This document shows, one piece after another, positions 34,901 to 42,585 of a stretch of 46,883 nucleotides of DNA. The DNA comes from Euryarchaeota archaeon UBA605. GTDB lineage: Archaea; Thermoplasmatota; Poseidoniia; Poseidoniales; Thalassarchaeaceae. Every line of letters starts with the position of its first letter. Position 1 is the first letter of the stretch. Made by a program: the position numbers and the translations under genes. Under the pieces are notes generated by a model that saw only the letters and a list, made by a program, of their open reading frames with translations, did no database searches and was not told where the DNA came from. The stretch lies in assembly GCA_002504905.1 (NCBI GenBank), contig DATY01000004.1, positions 1 through 46,883 of the forward strand. The letters run 5' to 3'.

Positions 34901-37900
34901 AAGTGGTGATTGGAGATTCTTAACGGTCGACTGGCCCGAAGAATGGGATACTGGTGGAACTGTAATCTTAGATGTCGACTGGGATGATAATCCATATACT
35001 GATGTAGATGTCTTATGGCTTGATGAAACACCTCATGGTTATTCTTCAGATGACCCAGATGCATATGGTGATTCAACTTTTAGTATCTCATCAAGATCGG
35101 CGAATAATCATGCTGGTAGTGGGAAGCATAATTGGGGGACATATACTGGTACTTCTAGAGAAGTTTTCACAGTCCCTGCATTGGCAGGAACACATCAAAT
35201 GGTACTTCATACTGCTCTACATGGGGTCTCTACAAATGATAATGCTCTGAATATCTCTGTAGGTTATGTAGCAGCAGAGCAAGATGGTTTTTCTCAATCC
35301 GTATCTGATTGGTCAGATGGCGACGGAGTAGATGCTGTACATGTTGTTTCTACAGTTCCTATGGACGTCGAATCTGTTTCTGCATACGGTTGGACTCAGC
35401 CAATATATTTTGATAATGAAACAGCTTATCAAGATACTTCAAACAATAAAATGACTTCTTCATGGTGGCATAATTTTACTGTTGATGATGTTACAGAGTT
35501 GAGCATTACTATGGATGCTTATGAATCAGCAGATCTAGACCTTTTCTTATTCTATGATGAAAATGAAGATGGACAGTTTACATCTGGTGAAGAGGTTTCC
35601 AGATCGTGGACGGGAACATCTTCTGAGAGTATACAACTAAATGACGTGGAAGATGGCTTGTATGCCGTAGCAGTACATGGCTATTCAGTTTCAGGTGAAG
35701 TCCAATTTTGGTTAGACATAGCAATGGTAGGCGGAGATAAATTAAACATCACTGACCAAATTGAACTGCTATCTTCTGAAATTAATTCTATTTGGCCCAA
35801 TGGTTCAGAAACTCTAGCAGGAAATGTCCCTACAAGTGCACATCAAATCAATTTAGCATTTGAAAGGCCTGATTCTGCAGGCTTGTGGTATGGAGAAGTA
35901 GAAATTACTCTAGTAGGGGGCATTAAACTAAGTCTTCCTTACGCATACGAATTACTTGAATTAGAGCCGTATGTGGAATTCTCAACACCTGAGAATCTTA
36001 CGCAAACTAATGAACTACTTCCGATAGAAATTTATGCGGTAGATACTGGTATAGGTTTTACCTTAGATGATCTAAATTGGTATGGAATGAATAATCAAAC
36101 AATTATCCCAACCGCTAATTCAGTAGAAGGAATTGATACTTATCTAAACTACCATAATTTAACTGATATCTGGAATTCTGGGAATCACTTTGCAATGCCT
36201 GAGAATATTTCCTTCCGCGAAGTCTGGATAAATTCGACCATACCTGAATCAGAGCAGTGGCATGATTACGGTGTAAATATCACGGATAGAGCGGGTTTGT
36301 ACTATCAGTCATGGCTTTCTGTAAATTACGATGTAACATCTCCTCCATTATTCATTTTTGGCATCCCAGAGATTACAAAAAATCCGTATATTAACTTGGT
36401 GATTCAGACAGAACCAGGGGCTAGTGTTTACCAAGACGGCTATTATATTCCTGGATTTGATAATTATGGATTTGCAAATTGGACAGTGGGTTTACTTCCG
36501 AGTCAAATTGGAATTGATTATTCATTAGAAGGTATTATGACAAACTATTATTTGATTCCTGAAGAGAATTATTTTTCAATCACCTCTGTTGATGCAGCCG
36601 GAAATAGTGTTTCAAGTAGCCATATGGTAATTTTTGACAACCAAATTCCAGAATTAGATTCAGTTTATATTGATGACCAGAATGGATTCAGATACACTAC
36701 AAATGATTTTTACAGTGTTCTTAATATCACTAGTTCAACATTCGGACTGAATATGTCCATAGATGTCAAAGAATGGTGTCTTAATATTACTAAAGAGGAC
36801 TCAATAATTGATGAAGTTTTAGAAATTTGTAGAACAAATGAAAATATGCCTGAGATTTTAGTAACTAATCAATCAGGCTTAGAAAATACTAGAAATATAC
36901 CAATTCAGGTTAATTTAAGCAATATTTCGGATGGGGATTATTTGGTAGACATATACCTAATTGATTGGGCAGGTAATTCTGCATTTGAAGAATTTAATTT
37001 ATTCTTGGATCGTAGTATTCCAATTATTGATTGGATGTTATCTCCATCGAATAATAAAGAATTATTTGATCATCGACAAGTTATGAACTGGGCATCTAAT
37101 GAGTTCTCCCATGTTTATTTCACTCATAATGGCGAACAGATTGAAGAGTGGGAAGGATATGGAAGCGAATCTTCAATAATATTACAAGATAAGGGATTAC
37201 ATGAATTTTGTATTATTGCTTATGACTCAACAGAAGGTCAATATAATGAGAATATCCTAGTAGATTGTCAAACTTATGAACTCAATGAGTCTATTTATTC
37301 TACTAACGTAGTAGCTCCTTGGAATGGTGGCATTACAACTGAGGATACACTTTCAGCAGTACTCTACAGGGGGCCTGATCAGGAAATTTGGTGGCAGAAT
37401 GATGCTGAAGAAGAACTATTCCTCATAACTCCTGGTGCCGAAGTAGTAGAATTATATTTCACTCTTAAAGAAGGTATGAATGAATTTTCAATAGAAATTG
37501 AATCACTCGATGAAATGCATGATTATCAACTCTATATTACACGTGATACGATAGCTCCGGTTCTTTCATTCGAACAAATTAGTATTCGTAATTCTACTTT
37601 GAATCCTGTAAAGAATATCGAAGGTAATTGTGAACCAGGTGCCTATGTGATGATTTGGAGTGTTATTGAGTCACATGAATTCATATGTGATGCTTCAGGA
37701 ATCATTGATATCGAGATTTCAGTCCAAGATATGGTCGGGAGCCATGTTATTCAGGGTACAACAACTGATGCCGTCAATAACAGAAACTCTTTTTCCATTG
37801 AAGTGATTAATCAGAATTGGATTGATTGGGCTATTGACGATGCACAAGACCAAGGACCTATGCTTTGGTACTTCCTAGCAACATTGTTTGCGGTCCTAAT

Positions 37901-38159
37901 TCTAATTAGTATCACTGTGATAGGTCGTAAATCATTGAAGAAAAAGAAACTTAATAATAAAAATTTGATTTCTTTAGAAGAGTCATTCAATGAAATCAAT
38001 GAATTATTGAATTCTCCATCTTCATCTGAATCAGAAATAGATTGGGGCGTTGTAAATAGCGATTTACCTGAAGCAGAAGAGTTGAGATCTTGGAAAGAAC
38101 CTACTCGCAGTATCCATTCTATAAATCAAAGTGATGATGAAGTAATTGACCTTGATTGA
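31959..38159 (+). CDS. Giant secreted subtilisin-like serine protease, C-terminally anchored
   Basis: A 2066-residue S8 protease. Signal peptide (RAVILALLMLTSSVSLF); propeptide-like region to about 160; catalytic Asp191 (VAVADTGVDFAHPDL), His394 (SGSHGTLCAS) and Ser581 (WGGTSLATPIAAG). Asp and His are about 200 residues apart, unlike the 30-40 of plain subtilisin, so an insertion as in pyrolysin and tripeptidyl peptidase II is present. The following 1300 residues are beta-rich modules, including PPC-like domains (ADLDLFLFYDENEDG) and Asp-rich possible calcium sites (DDDGDGIYVEDFDNDSM). A helix near 1970-1992 (WYFLATLFAVLILISITVIG) and basic residues anchor it, leaving a 70-residue acidic tail inside. 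A TATA-like GGTAAATACAAG lies about 25-35 bases before the ATG, suggesting a nearly leaderless mRNA. Likely role: degrading marine protein. Confidence 0.93.
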   Translation: MHQQRAVILALLMLTSSVSLFVNNDDFNAIFEENDNSYSLSEVDMYSFPSPGNPWIEDSLNIRVESGAEKIRVTVITWSLAELNLWQLRNDALDKQADAKNGEIFETYDPTSGEIDHRTFWMPADIFHKLPGIPGVISILDAQNNPQPYDTIPFERPDFEPESVRSGEIHGANDAWERGYTGEGMIVAVADTGVDFAHPDLNGTQARVEDSRSDWSGWPMMFDHNSMYSYLVNGNAYPQSNTWYADTSNLDYDNDSDGVLDISGFNISGIPSSKSGIYHLGEHPDSSLRSKVGTDVPIIVIDEDISGLYETVYVDMNVDGNFSGEKAIKPGSETTGIDTNGDNLWDISGGLVYWVSDGINGVPYGETYSIRHGYQNRIAGAGNLTLFMLDSGSHGTLCASAISAQGEVDDGRVIGMAPNATIASIGNHYSGGHSLDAWRWIAEGNDGKSETKYDQADIGSFSFGYSSIDESGADGYSLYLDWLTRVYNHNASYSVAIGNGGHGFGTTKVPGAAHGVFSVGAFSSRSSDSWGQNAPWSNRGPNVVGRMDPDIVSVGWSATGDLPLNLRNNANSAWSTWGGTSLATPIAAGLLALVAEAWQETQGEYPDSQTLRDFVLSTSDDRGYEPFIQGGGWFNASRAVSTLEGDNGSWWMSPAQWNSGTFQGKHRDANINYMFPGESQLVNLDFTNHANTDVLLRFTPTLFEPLAHEVVIWNSTGNGSSDGENDSWDGHQGDRPDLLIPLHIPDTEYALPEETRQLRARATIEYSAFDENMDKNSEERVFLQIYRWSDDDGDGIYVEDFDNDSMVDSDDWTESSELDEVSYWWSNGPNAEVRVGNPFEDARDGIFLGVWNHNGDLSDEPVRIEIDWTAFGSADDQWISIPPTMVVNADSNDTIQMNIAVPEDAESGLHQHGVLIESFHYQDGNASIVSHRNWTLPVVTNVPWSGPFEITPNPLDGNVSNQTLYDEEWISGATRWNWRAESGDWRFLTVDWPEEWDTGGTVILDVDWDDNPYTDVDVLWLDETPHGYSSDDPDAYGDSTFSISSRSANNHAGSGKHNWGTYTGTSREVFTVPALAGTHQMVLHTALHGVSTNDNALNISVGYVAAEQDGFSQSVSDWSDGDGVDAVHVVSTVPMDVESVSAYGWTQPIYFDNETAYQDTSNNKMTSSWWHNFTVDDVTELSITMDAYESADLDLFLFYDENEDGQFTSGEEVSRSWTGTSSESIQLNDVEDGLYAVAVHGYSVSGEVQFWLDIAMVGGDKLNITDQIELLSSEINSIWPNGSETLAGNVPTSAHQINLAFERPDSAGLWYGEVEITLVGGIKLSLPYAYELLELEPYVEFSTPENLTQTNELLPIEIYAVDTGIGFTLDDLNWYGMNNQTIIPTANSVEGIDTYLNYHNLTDIWNSGNHFAMPENISFREVWINSTIPESEQWHDYGVNITDRAGLYYQSWLSVNYDVTSPPLFIFGIPEITKNPYINLVIQTEPGASVYQDGYYIPGFDNYGFANWTVGLLPSQIGIDYSLEGIMTNYYLIPEENYFSITSVDAAGNSVSSSHMVIFDNQIPELDSVYIDDQNGFRYTTNDFYSVLNITSSTFGLNMSIDVKEWCLNITKEDSIIDEVLEICRTNENMPEILVTNQSGLENTRNIPIQVNLSNISDGDYLVDIYLIDWAGNSAFEEFNLFLDRSIPIIDWMLSPSNNKELFDHRQVMNWASNEFSHVYFTHNGEQIEEWEGYGSESSIILQDKGLHEFCIIAYDSTEGQYNENILVDCQTYELNESIYSTNVVAPWNGGITTEDTLSAVLYRGPDQEIWWQNDAEEELFLITPGAEVVELYFTLKEGMNEFSIEIESLDEMHDYQLYITRDTIAPVLSFEQISIRNSTLNPVKNIEGNCEPGAYVMIWSVIESHEFICDASGIIDIEISVQDMVGSHVIQGTTTDAVNNRNSFSIEVINQNWIDWAIDDAQDQGPMLWYFLATLFAVLILISITVIGRKSLKKKKLNNKNLISLEESFNEINELLNSPSSSESEIDWGVVNSDLPEAEELRSWKEPTRSIHSINQSDDEVIDLD

Positions 38160-38196
38160 GCATAACCCTCATTGCTCTATGTTGTTTCGAAGATAT

Positions 38197-39045
38197 ATGG
38201 CTGTGGAGCATATTGCAATTATTGGTGCTGGACAAATGGGGAATGGAATCGCGCAAGTTTCTGCCTGTGCTGGGTATAAGGTCACTATGATTGACATTAA
38301 ACAGGAGTTTGTAGACAGAGGGATGGAAACAATAAAAAAATCTCTAAATAAACTAGTTTCAAAGGGTAGAATGTCCGAAAAAGAAGCAGAAATGGCAATT
38401 TCTAGGATAAGTACTTCGACTGAAAACTCATCAGCATCTGATGCGGATCTAGTTGTGGAGGCAATACCTGAGGTTCTTTCCTACAAAACAGCATTATTCC
38501 AAGAATTAGATAATTTATGTAAACCTGAGACTATTCTTGCCACAAATACCTCGAGCATTAGTATTGATTCCATTGCTTCCTCAACAAATAGGCCTGAAAA
38601 GGTAATTGGGATGCATTTTATGAATCCAGTACCTATAATGAAATTAGTTGAAATAATTAATGGTAGTGATACTTCAAATGAAGTAAATACAGCTGTCGTT
38701 AATGCGGCTGAAAAAATGGGTAAGACAGCATTATCGTGTAATGATTCCCCAGGTTTTATTTCAAACAGAATTTTATGTCCGATGATTAATGAAGCGATTT
38801 TAGCATTGGAAGAAGGTGTTGCCGAACCTGAAGCAATTGACGGCATAATGAAATTAGGAATGAATCATCCTATAGGGCCATTAGCACTCTCAGATCTTAT
38901 CGGCAATGATACGGTTCTCCACATAATGAATGTACTTCATGAAGGATTTGGAAACGACAAATATGCTCCTTCAAAATTATTACAAAAAATGGTTGAAGAA
39001 GGTAAGTTAGGGAGAAAATCCGGAGAAGGATTCTATAAATATTGA
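38197..39045 (+). CDS. 3-hydroxyacyl-CoA (3-hydroxybutyryl-CoA) dehydrogenase
   Basis: A 282-residue NAD-dependent enzyme that oxidises L-3-hydroxyacyl-CoA to 3-ketoacyl-CoA. The NAD site is IAIIGAGQMGNGIAQ at the start. VVEAIPE, ATNTSSISI and the catalytic His140-Glu152 pair (GMHFMNPVPIMKLVEII) follow, with DSPGFISNRIL opening the C-terminal dimer domain and GRKSGEGFYKY closing it. I chose the ATG at 38197 because it gives the normal N-terminus; longer frames run back into the subtilase gene. It works in fatty acid and branched-chain degradation, or butyrate-type chemistry, in line with the acyl-CoA dehydrogenase at 30540. Confidence 0.94.
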   Translation: MAVEHIAIIGAGQMGNGIAQVSACAGYKVTMIDIKQEFVDRGMETIKKSLNKLVSKGRMSEKEAEMAISRISTSTENSSASDADLVVEAIPEVLSYKTALFQELDNLCKPETILATNTSSISIDSIASSTNRPEKVIGMHFMNPVPIMKLVEIINGSDTSNEVNTAVVNAAEKMGKTALSCNDSPGFISNRILCPMINEAILALEEGVAEPEAIDGIMKLGMNHPIGPLALSDLIGNDTVLHIMNVLHEGFGNDKYAPSKLLQKMVEEGKLGRKSGEGFYKY

Positions 39046-39093
39046 TTTTTGCTTCTCGAGAGACTTCAAATCATCATATCCCTTCCGTCATAC

Positions 39094-42000
39094 ATGGTTA
39101 GCCGAAAGAGAATCTCGATTTTAGTTTCAATATTGTTACTAAGTATGATCGCAATACCTGTACTAGGTAATGATGCAGGTACAGGTGGAGATGCAGGAAA
39201 TAATACCTCTTCTGCAACATCATTACCGGCTACTAATGGAACCTATTATGGTAACTTAACTGCCACAACTGATGACTCAGATTATTACTTAATTAATATG
39301 TCTTCAAATACAGGAATTGCGGTTCAGATAACCTATCCTTCTTCAACAGATTTCGACCTTGCCTTATTGAATAGTGGTGGCGGATATATCGATCTCAGCA
39401 CTAGTTCTGGGACGACTGATGATGTAACTTCAAACGGAACTTCTGTCGGGGGAAGTAGTGTATATATTTGGGTGGATAGATACTCAGGTTCAGGCCAATA
39501 TACTATGCAAATATGGATTTTCTCAACTGGCTCATCTGGTGGAGGAGGCGCGGGTTCTGGAAATGGTCATGATGCAGGTTCCGGTACCGATGCCGGAAAT
39601 AATATTGCTAGTGCAATGACTCTCAATGCAACGAATATGTCATATTGGGGAGATGTGACTTACACAACAGATCCTAATGATTACTACAAAGTTTCTATGC
39701 CTGCAAACTTTGGTGTCACTGCAACTTTAACTTGGAATTCTACAGTGGATTTAGATCTAGAAGTTTATGATAATTCTAGCTCTATGATTGTCTACAGTTG
39801 GTTTTCTAATCCTGAGACTGTTACAGTGAATAATTATGGGGGTAGTAATTTATTCTTCAGAGTATATGCTTATGGGACTAATACAGGAACTCATGATTAT
39901 AATTTATCATTTACTTTTGAAGATTTAACAAATGCTCCTGTCAATAATCAAAATGATGCAGGCACAGGTGGCGATGCGTCAAATGATTACTTGAATCCTA
40001 CAGTACTGAATATTTCTTCTGTGGCAGTGAATAATACGTTCATTGGATGGGGTTCTCTAGATGATGATTTGAATGACAATTATCAAACGAATGTGCCGAT
40101 GGGTCACGGAATTAGAGTTACAGTATGGTTTAATTCAAGCGTCAGTGACTTCCAAGTTATTTTAGCTGATGATCAAGCCAATACTATTGATTACTCTGGT
40201 GTGAATAATCCGGAATCAGTGACTTCTAATGGTTCAGGAACTTACCCTGGAATGATTGTTGAAGGAATGGATATTCTGCTCCAAGTTAGGGCTACTTCTG
40301 GAGAGGGTAACTACGGTATGTCGTGGTGGTTTTTCACCCTAGATACTGATGGTGATGGGTACTATGATACTGTTGAGGAGGACTGTGGTAGCGATCCTGA
40401 GGATAATTACAGCGTGCCTTTAGATACCGATTCAGATGGTATCTGTGATACCTTAGATTCTGATGACGATGGCGATTATGTAGAGGATGTGAATGATACC
40501 TTCCCTCTTGATGCTTCAGAATGGGAAGATACTGACAATGATAATATCGGAAATAATGCTGATTTAGATGATGATGGAGATGGTTTCTCTGATGCTAATG
40601 AAATTGAATGTGGCTCAGATCCATTGGATGGTTGGAATCAGCCTCCAGATTTTGATTCTGATGGAATCTGTGACTTGCAAGATTCTGATGATGATAATGA
40701 TGGTTATGATGACGATGACGATGCATTCCCACAAGATGATTCAGAATGGGCAGATACTGATAACAATGGAGTTGGTGACAATTCAGATACAGATGATGAT
40801 GGCGATGGGTATAGCGATAATATCGAAACATCGTGTGATTCCGACCCTCTTAATTCGTTTGATGTACCTTCAGACATTGATATGGATGGAACCTGTGATT
40901 TAATGGATAGTGATATGGATGGAGACAATTATCCTAACGAAAATGATGCTTTTCCAACAGACAGTCAAGAATGGTTGGACACTGATAATGATGGATTTGG
41001 AAATAATGTAGATATTGATGATGATGGGGACTCAGTTTCTGATAATTATGATTCATTCCCACTTGACTCTAATGAATGGACAGACAATGATAATGATGGC
41101 CTTGGAGATAACGGAGATTTAGATGACGATAATGACGGTTGGTCAGATTTAGATGAAGCCTCCTGCTCAACTAATTCTATGTCTTCACAATCAATTCCTA
41201 GTGACTTTGATAATGATATGGTTTGTGATTTAGTAGATACAGATGATGATGGCGACGGAGTTCCAGATGAGAATGATGTTTTCCCTATGGATAATTCCGA
41301 ATGGGAAGATACTGATTCCGATGGGATTGGGAATAATTTCGATGACGATGATGATGGCGATAATTGGTATGATATTTTTGAGCCAAATTGTGGCACTGAT
41401 CCATTAGATGGTAATTCAATACCTCTAGATTTTGATGAGGATTGGGTTTGTGATCTTGTTGATGATGATGACGACAATGACGGAGTAACAGATGTGGATG
41501 ATCCATTCCCAAAAAATCCGCTTGAATCAGTAGATACAGACTCTGATGGGATTGGAAATAATGCAGATAATGATGATGATGGCGATGGATGGGCAGATAA
41601 TACTGAAGCATTATGTTTTACAAGCTCATTATCTAGTAATTCTGTCCCTGATGACATGGATGGTGACAAAACCTGTGATCAAAACGATCCTGATATTGAT
41701 GGTGATAATATCATCAACGAACAAGATGCATTCCCAATGGATAGTAGCGAATGGGAAGATAGGAATAACGATGGTAGAGGGGATAATGCTTACCCGCTTT
41801 CAATTATTGATAAGATGTCTCTAAATCCAATACCTACGATTTTAATCTCATTTGCAATTATTGCATTAATTGGAGGAGCTGTTTTAGTGTATACCAATCA
41901 ACAAAAATCTTCTAAAAATAATCTGCTTAAAGGTACAGACATGACTTCATACATGGAAAATGATCTAGCTGCTGAAGAGGAAAAAAATGAAGTTGAGGAA

Positions 42001-42351
42001 AATTCAGACTTTGTGGCTGTGGATGAAGTGATTCCGGAACCAACTTTACCAATAATATCGGATTCAGCAGAATCTATTGAGAATGAAGAGCAATTGGATA
42101 CTGAACCTGAAGGGATAAAAATCCCTCCGCCACCTCCAGGATTTACACCAGAAATGAGTTCAATCCCTCCTCCTCCTCCTGGTTTTGAACCGGCTCCAAT
42201 CAATCCTGAATCTAACATGGTTGTCGCTAGTTGGGAGGACTTACCGCCGGGCGGTGAATACACTGAAACGGACCCGCTTAGGTACACAGGTGTAGGGATA
42301 GGAACATGGGTCGAAAAAGAAGACGAATCATGGGAAAGAATCTCAAAATAA
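39094..42351 (+). CDS. Surface protein with PPC-like domains and thrombospondin type 3 repeats
   Basis: A 1085-residue secreted protein. The ATG at 39094 opens a clear signal peptide (MVSRKRISILVSILLLSMIA). Three beta-sandwich PPC-like domains follow, each announced by a motif of the form N/H-DAG-S/T-G-x-DA (39169, 39568, 39952), with frequent N-x-S/T sequons. Residues about 417-900 are thrombospondin type 3 calcium-binding repeats (DDDGDG...) with paired Cys. A membrane helix (PTILISFAIIALIGGAVLVY) follows, then a cytoplasmic tail of about 150 residues with two PPPPPGF-type elements and an aromatic end (SWEDLPPGGEY, WVEKEDESWERI). It is paralogous to the next gene. Role: probably a calcium-stabilised surface or adhesion protein. 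Confidence 0.88.
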   Translation: MVSRKRISILVSILLLSMIAIPVLGNDAGTGGDAGNNTSSATSLPATNGTYYGNLTATTDDSDYYLINMSSNTGIAVQITYPSSTDFDLALLNSGGGYIDLSTSSGTTDDVTSNGTSVGGSSVYIWVDRYSGSGQYTMQIWIFSTGSSGGGGAGSGNGHDAGSGTDAGNNIASAMTLNATNMSYWGDVTYTTDPNDYYKVSMPANFGVTATLTWNSTVDLDLEVYDNSSSMIVYSWFSNPETVTVNNYGGSNLFFRVYAYGTNTGTHDYNLSFTFEDLTNAPVNNQNDAGTGGDASNDYLNPTVLNISSVAVNNTFIGWGSLDDDLNDNYQTNVPMGHGIRVTVWFNSSVSDFQVILADDQANTIDYSGVNNPESVTSNGSGTYPGMIVEGMDILLQVRATSGEGNYGMSWWFFTLDTDGDGYYDTVEEDCGSDPEDNYSVPLDTDSDGICDTLDSDDDGDYVEDVNDTFPLDASEWEDTDNDNIGNNADLDDDGDGFSDANEIECGSDPLDGWNQPPDFDSDGICDLQDSDDDNDGYDDDDDAFPQDDSEWADTDNNGVGDNSDTDDDGDGYSDNIETSCDSDPLNSFDVPSDIDMDGTCDLMDSDMDGDNYPNENDAFPTDSQEWLDTDNDGFGNNVDIDDDGDSVSDNYDSFPLDSNEWTDNDNDGLGDNGDLDDDNDGWSDLDEASCSTNSMSSQSIPSDFDNDMVCDLVDTDDDGDGVPDENDVFPMDNSEWEDTDSDGIGNNFDDDDDGDNWYDIFEPNCGTDPLDGNSIPLDFDEDWVCDLVDDDDDNDGVTDVDDPFPKNPLESVDTDSDGIGNNADNDDDGDGWADNTEALCFTSSLSSNSVPDDMDGDKTCDQNDPDIDGDNIINEQDAFPMDSSEWEDRNNDGRGDNAYPLSIIDKMSLNPIPTILISFAIIALIGGAVLVYTNQQKSSKNNLLKGTDMTSYMENDLAAEEEKNEVEENSDFVAVDEVIPEPTLPIISDSAESIENEEQLDTEPEGIKIPPPPPGFTPEMSSIPPPPPGFEPAPINPESNMVVASWEDLPPGGEYTETDPLRYTGVGIGTWVEKEDESWERISK
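40342..41793 (+). repeat. Coding thrombospondin type 3 repeats, about six long units
   Basis: GAT-rich coding repeats with a period of about 70 residues. A typical unit runs CGSDP, about 8 residues, P-x-D-x-D-x-D-x-x-CD, x-D-x-DDDxDG, then D-x-FP, EW-x-DTD-x-D-x-x-GN-N-x-D-x-DDDGDG and the next Cys. One short unit near 41020-41130 lacks the Cys half. The Asp ladder is the calcium-binding pattern of thrombospondin type 3 repeats, and each unit holds two Cys that could pair. Antisense frames rich in His or Ser over this region are by-products of the GAT repetition. Confidence 0.85.
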
Positions 42352-42585
42352 CCTAATTATTTTTCTAAAAAATGTCATTCAAATATTTGTATCAGAATTA
42401 CTGGAAGAAGAATACTTTGTTATTTTTCACTGAAACAGGAAACAGAGTGCTTTTTTTCATAGTTAAATTACTGTTTATTGTCTCTATACATCCTTTTACC
42501 AAATATCTAGCGTATCGGTGTTTTCATGAGCATCTAACGGTACTGTTATATCCTTTTCATCGTGTGATGCACGATAGTGATACCC
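42352..42585. other. Intergenic region before the second surface-protein gene
   Basis: This 234-base AT-rich gap contains no convincing gene. A short frame from an ATG at 42372 runs into the next gene in another frame and looks incidental. TATA-like sequences occur near 42500 (TTTACCAAATATC) and 42545 (GTTATATCC), and AGTGAT lies shortly before the ATG at 42586. It is longer than most gaps here, which leaves room for regulation of a gene that appears strongly expressed. Confidence 0.4.

Noticed and set aside
41046..41669. Minus-strand Ser-rich frame of 207 residues
   Set aside because: Same cause as above: the antisense of ATGATGATGGCG-type repeats in the 39094 gene.
40342..41793. Possible CRISPR-like direct repeats
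   Set aside because: The repetition is in phase with codons, degenerate at third positions and encodes calcium-binding repeats; there are no constant repeat-spacer units.
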